Assembly: GCF_013141775.1 (NCBI RefSeq)
Contig: NZ_WHOB01000027.1
Span: 1 to 64,000 of the forward strand
DNA length: 64,000 bases
Source: Paenibacillus phytohabitans
Lineage (GTDB): Bacteria; Bacillota; Bacilli; Paenibacillales; Paenibacillaceae
Direction of reading: 5' to 3'
The stretch's first letter is position 1. Each line of letters begins with the position of its first letter. Positions 10,701 to 17,442 of this stretch are shown here, in pieces. The notes beneath the pieces are model-generated. The model ran no database searches. It had not been told where the DNA came from and was given only the letters and a program-made list of their open reading frames with translations. A program made the position numbers and the translations under genes.

Positions 10701-11410
10701 TTATACTCCAGCCGGGGCTGTATTCCCCGGTCGCGGCTGCCGTACCAGTCATAGAAGCCACTGCTGAGCGTATAAGCACCGGGTTGAAGCGCTTTCAATT
10801 TATAAACGATATGATTGCCGGACGGATCTGCCCGCAGGCCTACTTTCCATATGGACGGTTCCGTCGCCGGATCGGCAAGTCCTCCGTCTTTGGAGTTCTT
10901 TACCTTATTGCCGGTATCATCGAAGCCCCAATCCGTTGTTCCGCTGACATATTTCTGATCCGGTAACCCGTTAAGCAGGCTGCCGCCGGATATTATTTTG
11001 ACCGCTTCGTACAGGGGCGAAGCTCCAGGAGGATTCCCCAAGGAATCGCCGCCTCTGCCACTGTCCACGAAGTAGACGAGCGGACTGGCGGCCGGCGGAA
11101 TCACTTCCACATTCGCCACCACCGGCCCGCCGTTCGCGGTTCCGTTCACGGTTACGGTGTCATACGGCACATCGAAGGTGTCTTCGCCGATGCTCCAGTT
11201 CACAGCCGCAGTCTGGCCGCCAACATCAACGCTTGCCGGCAGAGTCGTACCTGCCGTTGTCTTTGCCCCCATATAGGCCGCTGCATAGACCGTATTTACA
11301 GTAGCAGCAGATGCTGCCGGCATACCTAGTGCCGGAAACATTCCGGCTACAAGTGCTCCTGACATCAATACTGAGAATAGCCTTTTCTTGACACGGGTTG
11401 TGCTGTTCAT
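4706..11410 (-). CDS. Giant SLH-anchored GH59-like (galactocerebrosidase-type) glycosidase
   Basis: 2234 residues with a signal peptide (cleavage near residue 36, after ASA). Order: Ig-like Big_4 domain (about 45-105); a beta-sandwich/CBM-like module (110-300); a GH59-like TIM barrel (310-760); beta and lectin-like modules (820-1190); a FIVAR-like helical segment (about 1200-1265); a second Big_4 and CBM-like module; two DUF5011 Ig-like domains; a Pro/Thr linker; a pre-SLH beta module; three SLH domains (last 190 residues). GH59 evidence is an EMGNDRNNSTGPDPST segment resembling the GALC signature, VNPDVNEHAS (acid/base Glu, near 470) and IWNSEA (nucleophile Glu, near 562). Probably a cell-wall-attached beta-galactosidase feeding the upstream ABC importer. 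GAGGAGG precedes the ATG. A NAS tetra-repeat links SLH2 and SLH3. GH30-like alternatives cannot be excluded. Confidence 0.8.
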   Translation of the reverse strand: MNSTTRVKKRLFSVLMSGALVAGMFPALGMPAASAATVNTVYAAAYMGAKTTAGTTLPASVDVGGQTAAVNWSIGEDTFDVPYDTVTVNGTANGGPVVANVEVIPPAASPLVYFVDSGRGGDSLGNPPGASPLYEAVKIISGGSLLNGLPDQKYVSGTTDWGFDDTGNKVKNSKDGGLADPATEPSIWKVGLRADPSGNHIVYKLKALQPGAYTLSSGFYDWYGSRDRGIQPRLEYKNSAGEARTIPFTQFNTQTTQLISGEFSIPADIDVSIPMTLTYASVSGEKPILSWFAVAEGAIKQELDDARQTAASTVKVLLDGNDIKEDNVNGLTFKGFGVLSGNSTSALLMDYKSEQPEAYAQLLQVMFGGDRPLIDHVKIEMGNDRNNSTGPDPSTMRTENEEANVTRHPGFQLAADAKAINPAVKVSFLRWNAPAWANNNNDKIYTWYKNTILAAYREYGYMVDYVNPDVNEHASDLNWIKQYSAKVKADTLGFESTEEEALYHNIKLIISDEVGIGTFGDAMVSDLSLREAVTAAGYHYNTDDDSKGNFKRLAEEFDKEIWNSEAQATFSNSAFRPNNNMKDPSAAGTGIGGTGGPLEMGNTIIKGFVNSRRTHFIYQPAIGSFYEGGQYSFKELVSARDPWSGFIHYDAGLVILQHFNGFAKTGWENGDNTAGVWRAVPKASYTGASGTNPVSGRNGTPSYMTLAAPGKQDFSTVIINDSEYEKIYKLQAVNMGYTGNPSLEVWETRAADEGQAFNSNYMKYLGDAAADGSGVYTVRVKPFSIVTVSTLDNHATAESPAPLPVEGERTVLDTDATGSVQNTEDGILYADDFNYGSKTVPVIGKDGVIAGEQSYVSSRGGEQSVIPRYTQDLNGAFEGYRIGDTDNYVLRQQLDQITTGVGGAWNGGDPVTAIGDNRWTNYKVSADVSFEQNSTYSGNNYAAVGARYQGGSQTLNGTPYALKFWFDGGWQLLSSGTVVASGNAATGTGGVKLEGYDTAHDAWHNIALQVAGDRITAYLDHVELTTYTDPNPKLSGRLQLASGFYHVRFDNLKVEKVDGYTPYYSELLDNLEMHDLAAVPQSKLVYEGAWAHENGKGMYVYQRSLSTSQAAGAVLKYTFTGTGLDILGQNDGSAKLEASVDGRTVVLSGAAAASKELYQTFMLRGLEYGEHTVQIKVLSGTLAVDSVGVIAGGAAGNVNTAALQQAVKDAQEITRQDEFPESDWKLFSDALGAAEAALNNPVLYRLDQEGAAQLEARLTSAYIGLIVGDVRELAAPQDTAAYAGKKPNLPAKLEATRADGSKVQVAVKWNVDAVSFDTPYERVAVTGTFGNLKTTAYVEVVPAGLVYFLDPGVSADGVTPPFTTIKNFVGDSLLNDKADQLSTGETVWGHTNITANYSPKGLGGAVVATDKAQTGVYSLNTKNTPLVYRLPLNAGKYTITSYHLDWWNNSSRTMDITLSYADAEGKAVSEKVRTGLVAGPAGTAVNHDFTLPVNGTVTYSVYNTFSQAAVISYVAVARDKVSVANEQAVNEAKSIIEGAAYNVGKETANSEEAVLTWLQQIIGGLPGFSETGVTMGDIILSPFQEATDDTDGSFTFSVTLSKGEAKADSSASGAITLPVPDTVLPVITLNGEATVNLPVGSEYTDAGATAVDDQDGDITGRIVTTVTSEVYGLTELDTAVEDIYTFHYNVSDTAGNAAEEVRRTVVVAINPDVTKPVITLLGEASVQLENGASYTDAGATAADDRDGDITERIAATITKDGESVLTLDTSAAGTYLYHYNVTDTAGNAAAQVTRTVTVGEAEQPPVTPTPTPTPEPEPTTAPTATPAPTDAPVSTVAPTPAATPSPAPQPQTEKVLAPGDFAAPAGGTITVQLSDATESVLLPAGLPGIIGENTLRLAWNTVAVDLTPEVLKSIQEKVAGVGGQPEGARIKLSAVKTAKAAAEQLMNNPAVNSSVQLSAASDVISFSLEVVAADGTAVPVTAFDKPLTLTFTVDPNANRSLLGVYYIAASGALEYMGGTLADGKFTADVQHFSQYAVLEYDKSFADVSSSNWANSVIKSMAAKHIIEGISATAFNPQGEVTRVQFAAMITRALGLKAGSTPAFADVDSKSWYAGAVAAVNEAGIVLGRSKDAFAPDERITREEMAVMIVRAYEYLQGSQASNASNASNASNASQDIAAGAFSDYSLIHDWAKNAAGIAGQAGLIKGRGNQQFAPQESMTRAESAQVIANLLGHL
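4892..4927. repeat. 9-bp in-frame microsatellite (4 units) between SLH domains
   Basis: GCTTGCATT occurs four times without interruption (4892, 4901, 4910, 4919), encoding repeated Asn-Ala-Ser in the linker between SLH2 and SLH3. The repeat is in frame, so copy-number slippage would change only linker length. Confidence 0.8.
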
Positions 11411-11515
11411 TCATTCATCCTCCTCTTGTTCAATAAGTAAGCGTATCCATTGCGTTGTTAGAAGAATAATTTCTTGGACAGACCTTTGCCTTACCTCCAT
11501 GATTGGTTATAAAAA

Positions 11516-11547
11516 CCCGGCAGCCACGAAAAGATGCAACTGCCAGG
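11516..11547 (-). terminator. Rho-independent terminator after the ABC permease operon
   Basis: On the minus strand CCTGGCAG pairs with CTGCCGGG (one G-U pair) around an 18-base loop and is followed by TTTTTAT. It starts 14 bases after the permease stop at 11561 and separates the transporter operon from the SLH glycosidase gene, whose own promoter must lie in the remaining 100 bases or depend on read-through. Confidence 0.75.
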
Positions 11548-11560
11548 CGCGTTACTTGTT

Positions 11561-12400
11561 CTAGCCTTTAATCCCCGATGCTGCAACACCTTGCACGAAG
11601 TACTTCTGCAGGGCCAGGAATACAATCACTACCGGAATGATAGAAACTACGCTTGCTGCCATGATCAGCCCGTACTCCGCAGAATATTGCGAGATGAACA
11701 TCCGCAGACCGATCTGAATGGTCTTAAGCTTCGTATCTGTCAGATAAATCATTGGCCCCAGGAAGTCATTCCAGGTGGCAACGAAGGTGAAGATGGTGAG
11801 TGTGGATAACGCCGGCTTGGACAGCGGCAGCATGATTCTTGCCCAGATGCCGTATTCACTGAGTCCGTCGATCCGGGCGGCTTCACACAATTCATCAGGT
11901 ACTCCCTGATAGAACTGGCGCATCATGAACACACCGAATGCCGAGAACGCCTGCAGCAGAATGATCGCCAGGTGGGTATTGTTCAGTCCCATGTAACGCA
12001 TCAGGATGAACTGCGGTACCATGTAGGCCTGCCAAGGGATCGCAATTGTCGCGATATAACCCAGGAAGATAAAGTTCTTGCCCCGGAAATGCAGCTTCGA
12101 GAACGCATAGGCCGCGAAGCTTGAAGTCAGCAATTGCAGAATCGTTACGATAATCGATAATTTCGCAGTGTTAAAAATAAACCGTCCGAGCGGAATCCGC
12201 GTCCAGATATCCGTGAAATTCTCCCAGCGCGGATTCGCCGGAATCCACTGCATCGGGAAGGAGAAGACATCCTTGTTAAGCTTGAGCGAGGAGGACAGCA
12301 TCCATATATACGGAACCAGCATCGCCAGCACGGTCGCAAACAACAAAATATACACAAGAACCATAAGGCTGATTCTAAGTCCTTTACTTTTTCCAACCAT
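11561..12400 (-). CDS. Carbohydrate ABC transporter permease (MalG/LacG type)
   Basis: 279 residues with six predicted membrane segments, beginning LMVLVYILLFATVLAMLVPY. The ATPase-coupling EAA loop reads EAARIDGLSEYGIWARIMLP (about residue 175). It is the second permease of a CUT1-type sugar importer. ATG preceded by AGGAGG. It begins 15 bp after the upstream permease stop, and the operon order is binding protein, permease F-type, permease G-type. No ATP-binding gene is present, as in most Paenibacillus/Bacillus systems that share an MsmX-like ATPase. Confidence 0.9.
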   Translation of the reverse strand: MVGKSKGLRISLMVLVYILLFATVLAMLVPYIWMLSSSLKLNKDVFSFPMQWIPANPRWENFTDIWTRIPLGRFIFNTAKLSIIVTILQLLTSSFAAYAFSKLHFRGKNFIFLGYIATIAIPWQAYMVPQFILMRYMGLNNTHLAIILLQAFSAFGVFMMRQFYQGVPDELCEAARIDGLSEYGIWARIMLPLSKPALSTLTIFTFVATWNDFLGPMIYLTDTKLKTIQIGLRMFISQYSAEYGLIMAASVVSIIPVVIVFLALQKYFVQGVAASGIKG

Positions 12401-12415
12401 ATCTTTTGAATCCTC

Positions 12416-13354
12416 CTATTGTCCGTATTTCTTCTCGCCGCGGAACTGGACGATGGTGATGCCAAGTACCAGCAGAAAGAGTACAATCGCCATTGCGCTG
12501 GCATATCCGTAATCAAGTGAACGGAATGCCGTATTGTAGATTTGATAGACCATAACCCTCGTAGAGTCGTTGAGCTGGTTATCGGCGCCGGCAAATAGGT
12601 TGATAAAGATATCGTAGACCTTGAACGAGTTAATGACCAGAATCATCAGAACAAAGAAGGTTGTAGGTGCCAGCTGTGGCACGGTGACATTGCGGAATCT
12701 TCTCCACGGGCCTGCGCCGTCCAGCTCAGCAGCCTCGTACAGCTCAGGGTTAATTCCCTGGAGTCCTGCCAGATAGATGACCATGTAATAACCCATATTT
12801 TTCCACACTGTGAAAAGAACTACGGTAAACATGGCCCACTGCTTATCTGCCGCCCAGCGGGGAAGATCCTCCAGCGGGATACCGGTAATGGTATGCAGAA
12901 TGTTGTTGATCGGACCCATGGTAGGACTGAAAATGAAGTTCCATACCGCCGCAACGGCTACCAGGGATGCTACATACGGGAAGAAGAACACGGTTCTCAT
13001 GAAATTACGGCCCATAATCTTCTGGTTCAGCAGAATGGCCAGCGCCAGCGCCACAATCATGGTCAGCGGTACAACTCCGATGGTGTAGACAATGGTGTTC
13101 CACAAGGCTTTGTGGAAGGTTGAATCTTTGAGCAGCCGGGTGAAATTGTCCAGCCCGATGAACTTCATCGGATTGGCCCCGTCCCATTTCACAAACGCAA
13201 GGACAAAGGCAAAAATCATGGGTACCAGTGTAAACAGGGCAAATCCGATAAAGTTCGGCGCAATGAAGCTGTAGGCAATCAGGTTATCTTTAACCCCTCT
13301 TGACATACGTCTTTTTGGGCTCTTATTTGTATGCAATATGGTTTCGTTCTGCAT
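12416..13354 (-). CDS. Carbohydrate ABC transporter permease (MalF/LacF type)
   Basis: About 312 residues with a basic cytoplasmic N-terminus (NKSPKRRMSRGVKDNL), then IAYSFIAPNFIGFALFTLVP as the first membrane segment, and an EAA loop EAAELDGAGPWRRFRNVTVP near residue 220. First membrane partner of the CUT1 importer. The ATG at 13354 has GGAGGAG five bases upstream; the frame stays open a further 36 bases but without a ribosome site. It follows the binding-protein gene after a strong hairpin that probably lowers permease expression relative to the binding protein. Confidence 0.9.
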   Translation of the reverse strand: MQNETILHTNKSPKRRMSRGVKDNLIAYSFIAPNFIGFALFTLVPMIFAFVLAFVKWDGANPMKFIGLDNFTRLLKDSTFHKALWNTIVYTIGVVPLTMIVALALAILLNQKIMGRNFMRTVFFFPYVASLVAVAAVWNFIFSPTMGPINNILHTITGIPLEDLPRWAADKQWAMFTVVLFTVWKNMGYYMVIYLAGLQGINPELYEAAELDGAGPWRRFRNVTVPQLAPTTFFVLMILVINSFKVYDIFINLFAGADNQLNDSTRVMVYQIYNTAFRSLDYGYASAMAIVLFLLVLGITIVQFRGEKKYGQ

Positions 13355-13458
13355 TGTTTCTCCTCCAAACCTTATATAACATCCCCGCAAAGTATGAATT
13401 ACTGCGATGCCTGTTCAGGTACTTTGCGGGAACCCCAAAGCTGTCCTCTGTCATATAG

Positions 13459-13480
13459 AGGGCGGGCCTTCGCCCGCCCT
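13459..13480 (-). promoter_or_regulatory. Intercistronic GC hairpin between binding protein and permease genes
   Basis: AGGGCGGGC, loop CTTC, GCCCGCCCT: a perfect 9-bp stem with no T-run. Position between a binding-protein gene and its permeases suggests an mRNA stabiliser or partial processing/termination point that keeps binding-protein levels above permease levels. Confidence 0.65.
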
Positions 13481-13506
13481 TATATCCACCGTCCTACTCA
13501 GAACGG

Positions 13507-14850
13507 TTAATTGTTCAAGAGCTCTCCTACACGTTTGTTCATATCCTTCAGGCCTTCATCAATCGTAGCGTTCTTCGTCATGATGTTATCGTGGGCTTCA
13601 TTCAGGATAACCTCAATGTCTGCACTCTTTTCATGTATAGGCATTTCCAGATAAGTCTGAACAGTATTTAGTGCAGCCTTACTGTTCTCGTCTGCAGGGA
13701 AACCGTCGATGGAAGTAATGGAATTGATAACTTCATCGTTCTTGATGGCCGGAATGGTTCCGGTAGATGCAATAACCTTCGCGCCTTCTTCACCGGTTAC
13801 GAAGTTCATGAACTCCAGTGCGGCTTCTTTGTGCTTAGATTTCTGGTTTACAGCCAGGGAAGTAATCGTACCCAGAGTTGTACCGGCTTCTACACCGTCA
13901 GGATGAGGGTATTTCACAATGCCCCATTCTGTCGATTGGGATTCGCCGCTCTTCACTTTCTCGATCTGGGTGGCAATGAACCAGCTGCCCATGTTCATCA
14001 TGGCAACGGAGTTGTTGTAGAATACGCCGGAATAATGCGTGCTGGAAGTCTTCAATGTAGCGTAATCCATCACGATGCCGTCTTCCTGCTCTTTCAGAAT
14101 CCGTTCATAGGTAGGCTTCAGGAAGTCATAGTTGCCGCCGACCACTGTGTTCTTGCCGTCAAGAATACCGAACAGTTGAACCGCGCTCCGCCAAGTGTGG
14201 TAGTGGGCACCGTATACTTTTTCGGAACCGCTGCCGGAGGTCATCTTGCGGGCCAGCTCATCATATTGGTCGAAGGTCATATCGTTGCTCGGGTATTCCA
14301 CGCCTGCTTTGTCGAACAAAGCTTTGTTGTAATAGACCACCCAGAAGTCACTGCGGAAAGGAAGCGCATACACCTCGCCGCCCACTTCAATCTGCTCTAC
14401 TGTACCGCCGTATACGGAAGGATCAATGGAATTTGTGCTCATGTAGCTCTTCAGCGGCTCCAGATGATTCTGCTTCACCAGGTTCGAATAGCCGGGAATA
14501 TCTTTAATGGTAAGAACGTCCAGGTCTGCACCGCCGGAGAGCTGTGTGCTGAGCATGGTCATATAGTCCGTGGAGCCAAGGTCTACATATTCAATCGTTA
14601 CATTCGGATGTGCAGCTTTATAGGCATCAATCAGCGGTTTGTAGTAAGCGGTTGCTTCCCAGTCCCACAGCGCCCATTTCAGAGTCACAGGCTCCTGGCT
14701 TGGTTCAGCGGAAGCGTTTGCAGCGTTACCCGCCGCAGGTGCGGTTGTTGCAGCAGCTTCATTATTGGCGTTGTTCCCGGAACATCCGGCCAGCATGCTC
14801 ACGGAGAGCGCTGTGGCAAGGGTCATGCCATAGAATCTTTTTAAGTTCAT
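13507..14850 (-). CDS. Extracellular sugar-binding lipoprotein (family 1 SBP)
   Basis: 447 residues. Lipoprotein signal with lipobox LAGC (Cys 23) and a low-complexity Asn/Ala/Thr tether. The mature part is a typical family 1 solute-binding fold (LKWALWDWEATAYYKPLIDAY, later PFRSDFWVVYYNKALFDKAG and AALEFMNFVTGEEGAKVIAS). It is the substrate receptor of the CUT1 importer encoded directly downstream. Substrate not readable; the linked GH59-like surface enzyme suggests a galactose-containing oligosaccharide. ATG with an AAGGAAAAGGGG site. A cre-like sequence lies 65 bases upstream and the divergent YesM/YesN pair is the likely activator. Confidence 0.9.
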   Translation of the reverse strand: MNLKRFYGMTLATALSVSMLAGCSGNNANNEAAATTAPAAGNAANASAEPSQEPVTLKWALWDWEATAYYKPLIDAYKAAHPNVTIEYVDLGSTDYMTMLSTQLSGGADLDVLTIKDIPGYSNLVKQNHLEPLKSYMSTNSIDPSVYGGTVEQIEVGGEVYALPFRSDFWVVYYNKALFDKAGVEYPSNDMTFDQYDELARKMTSGSGSEKVYGAHYHTWRSAVQLFGILDGKNTVVGGNYDFLKPTYERILKEQEDGIVMDYATLKTSSTHYSGVFYNNSVAMMNMGSWFIATQIEKVKSGESQSTEWGIVKYPHPDGVEAGTTLGTITSLAVNQKSKHKEAALEFMNFVTGEEGAKVIASTGTIPAIKNDEVINSITSIDGFPADENSKAALNTVQTYLEMPIHEKSADIEVILNEAHDNIMTKNATIDEGLKDMNKRVGELLNN

Positions 14851-14914
14851 TTAAATATCCCCTTTTCCTTCTATTGTTCTAGCGGCGACCGGCTTATCCG
14901 GCCTTAGTTCAAAG

Positions 14915-14928
14915 TGTAAGCCTTTTCA
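14915..14928 (-). promoter_or_regulatory. Candidate cre (CcpA) site upstream of the binding-protein gene
   Basis: TGTAAGCCTTTTCA matches the consensus TGWAANCGNTNNCA except for one core base (G to C). Located 65 bp upstream of the SBP start in the 262-bp divergent promoter region. No other clear element was seen in 14851-15112. Confidence 0.4.
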
Positions 14929-15112
14929 GGCGGGATTGGGATGCAATATCAAACACAGATCATTCACTTTTCTGTGCTCTTCTCCCCCTCGTCCGGGTTA
15001 AACCTGTAATATCCTATCCGAAACATGTAAAATTCTCAGCTTATACTCCTTGCCCTGTATTGAAACGCAGGAATATGATAAGGTAGATGAAAACGCTTAA
15101 TATGTTTTCACA

Positions 15113-16903
15113 ATGTACAAAGGAGTGTTCACGACGGTAAGAAAATCTACTATTAAAAGCCGCATTATTCTGCTCATGGCCGTATTCGCCCTGCTGATCG
15201 CGTCGCTGCTGTCTTTTTTCAGCTATGAATTGATTACTTATTATCAGCGTAAAACAACCATTCAAGCGACCGAGTTCAATCTGCAGCTGGTATCCCATAT
15301 TATTGAACAGGATCTGATTAATCTGTCGGCCTTAGCCATGACCTGCAGCACCAACTCGTCCACCAATAGCCTGATCACGAATTATTTCGCGTCCAAGAAC
15401 CCCAGCTCCAAGGAAGCTGTTAATGTCTTCAACTCGATGCAGCAGGAATTCCTGAATAACCGCTCGAACAGCTATGCCCGCCGCCTGATTGTTACGGATA
15501 ACAACGGAAAGTTCCTGCAGGTGGATAACACAGGCACCTCCGTTCCGCTTACCATACACAATATCGGCCATATCGCCGGCCTTAATGCAGATGCCGAGGA
15601 GCAATGGGATCAGGTCATCAAGGACCCGCTCTCCAACACGAATGGAATCCCGTTTGTGTTTCCGATTTACGGCAAAGGGGCTATACGGGTTGGAACGGTA
15701 TATATGTTAGCCAATACCTCTGTTATCACCGACAAGCTGAAGGGATACTCCCTGCCGAAGAATTCCCGGCTGCTGCTCACGCTCGGCAATCACCATTATC
15801 AGCTTACCGGCGATCAGGTCACTGCCATTACTGAACCTTATGAACCGGTGGCCTATACCAATGACAAGCCTGTCGGCCCGCAGACCGAGCTGTCCATGGT
15901 GAAGCTTACGGATGATAAAGAAAGCCATATTGTGGTATCTTATCCCGTACGCAGCGGAGTCATACTGTCCCAGACTTTATCGAACGACCAGTTTGCGCCC
16001 AAGGCAAATATCTGGATTCTGGTGATGCTTGGTGTCGTCCTGCTGGTTATTGTCTTAAGCGCTATCATTACACTGTATTTAACCCGTACCATCAGTCTTC
16101 CGGTGGAGAAGCTCAAGAAGCGCATCGATAAGATTGCCCAGGGTAATTTCCTGATTGACCGCAATATTGAGTGGAAAAGCGAGCTTGGCGACGTCGGACG
16201 CGGCATTAACCGCCTGTCTCAGGATATCGTGGCCCTCATGGACAGCCGGCTCGCGGACGAGAAGCAGAAGCAGGAGCTGGAATACCGGATGCTGCAGAGC
16301 CAGATCAATCCGCATTTCCTCTACAATACCCTGAATTCGATCAAATGGATGGCCACGATCCAGAATGCTACAGGCATTGCGGAGATGACGACCTCCTTGT
16401 CCAGACTCCTCCGCAGTATCGCCAAGGACAATCGGCGGCTGATGCCGCTGAAGGATGAGCTGAGCCTGCTCGATGACTATTTCCTGATCCAGAAATACCG
16501 CTATGGCAGCACGGTCACCATGGTCAAAGAAATTGAGAATGAAGAGCTGCTCACCGGCCTGATTCCGCGCTTCACGCTTCAGCCGCTGGTGGAGAACGCG
16601 ATCTTCCATGGCATAGAGCCCAAGGGCCGGGGCGATATTATCATCACGGTCTCCAAAAGCGGATTCGCCGATATCCTGGTCACCATTGAAGACAATGGTG
16701 TCGGCATGAAGGAAGAGCAAATCTCTACTATATTGTCCACTCCCGAGGACGAATCCAAGGGAATGCTGGAGAATGTCGGACTGCGCAGCGTGAATGAACG
16801 TTTGCAGCTGGCTTTTGGCGGGAATTACGGCTTATCTATTGAGAGTGAACTTGGACAATATACCATCATGAAGCTGCTCCTGCCCTTCCTGCAGAGAGAG
16901 TAG
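15113..16903 (+). CDS. YesM-type sensor histidine kinase
   Basis: 596 residues. TM1 is about 18-42 (IILLMAVFALLIASLLSFFS), an extracellular dCache-like region follows, TM2 is about 302-325, then HAMP. The histidine kinase region has the phospho-acceptor motif NPHFLYNTLNSIKW and an ATPase with LVENAIFHGI (N box) and EDNGVGM (G box). This is the LytS/YesM class that pairs with AraC-type response regulators. It is divergent from the ABC importer it probably controls; its partner regulator begins 535 bp downstream. ATG at 15113 has little Shine-Dalgarno; AAAGGAG lies just inside the frame at 15118-15124, so the real start might be slightly downstream at a non-ATG codon. Confidence 0.9.
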   Translation: MYKGVFTTVRKSTIKSRIILLMAVFALLIASLLSFFSYELITYYQRKTTIQATEFNLQLVSHIIEQDLINLSALAMTCSTNSSTNSLITNYFASKNPSSKEAVNVFNSMQQEFLNNRSNSYARRLIVTDNNGKFLQVDNTGTSVPLTIHNIGHIAGLNADAEEQWDQVIKDPLSNTNGIPFVFPIYGKGAIRVGTVYMLANTSVITDKLKGYSLPKNSRLLLTLGNHHYQLTGDQVTAITEPYEPVAYTNDKPVGPQTELSMVKLTDDKESHIVVSYPVRSGVILSQTLSNDQFAPKANIWILVMLGVVLLVIVLSAIITLYLTRTISLPVEKLKKRIDKIAQGNFLIDRNIEWKSELGDVGRGINRLSQDIVALMDSRLADEKQKQELEYRMLQSQINPHFLYNTLNSIKWMATIQNATGIAEMTTSLSRLLRSIAKDNRRLMPLKDELSLLDDYFLIQKYRYGSTVTMVKEIENEELLTGLIPRFTLQPLVENAIFHGIEPKGRGDIIITVSKSGFADILVTIEDNGVGMKEEQISTILSTPEDESKGMLENVGLRSVNERLQLAFGGNYGLSIESELGQYTIMKLLLPFLQRE

Positions 16904-17039
16904 CTAAGTACAAACTGCGTTACCGTCCCTTTTAGGACTATACCTTATCCGCTCGACGTTGCCCAGTAACAGTAACTGTATATAAAAGTGCCGCTATGCT
17001 TAAGCAGAACCGCCCTGGCTGTGAAGCTGGGGAGCTGCT

Positions 17040-17340
17040 GTAGATTAGGGAGCTGGCGGCTGGAGCTGGCGGCTGGAGCTGACTGCTGACTGAAGGGCTG
17101 GCGGCTGACTAAGAGCTGACTGAAGAGCCGGAAACCAGCGATTCCCTCAAGCAAGTGGAAAAATGCATCTTAATTGTCCGATTTCGCAGGATTAGGGGCA
17201 ATTAAGTGGAAAAATGACATCTACTACTTGAGGTTTCAGCTACTTTGAATGAAATGAGATCATTTAAGTGCTTTTTATCCAACTGCTGTTATTGCAAGGC
17301 TCCCTCGCTCATCAGCAAGTGGAGAAAATCCAACTGTTAT
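17040..17340. repeat. Intergenic repeat region (GAGCTGGCGGCTG and AAGTGGAAAAATG motifs)
   Basis: The 535-bp gap between kinase and regulator has no credible gene. 17040-17130 is built from GAGCTGGCGGCTG and GCTGACTGAAG repeats. Then AAGTGGAAAAATG occurs at 17154 and 17204 (50 bp apart), with the variant AAGTGGAGAAAAT at 17317. These resemble short interspersed elements and separate two genes normally found adjacent. Confidence 0.55.
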
Positions 17341-17442
17341 CATTCCATTCTGGTGTTTACATCAAGGAGTAACAGCTTTGACGTCCCAGTTATCATATGA
17401 CATATATAAACTCTTATATTTAGCAAACTTAGCAAGGATGTG

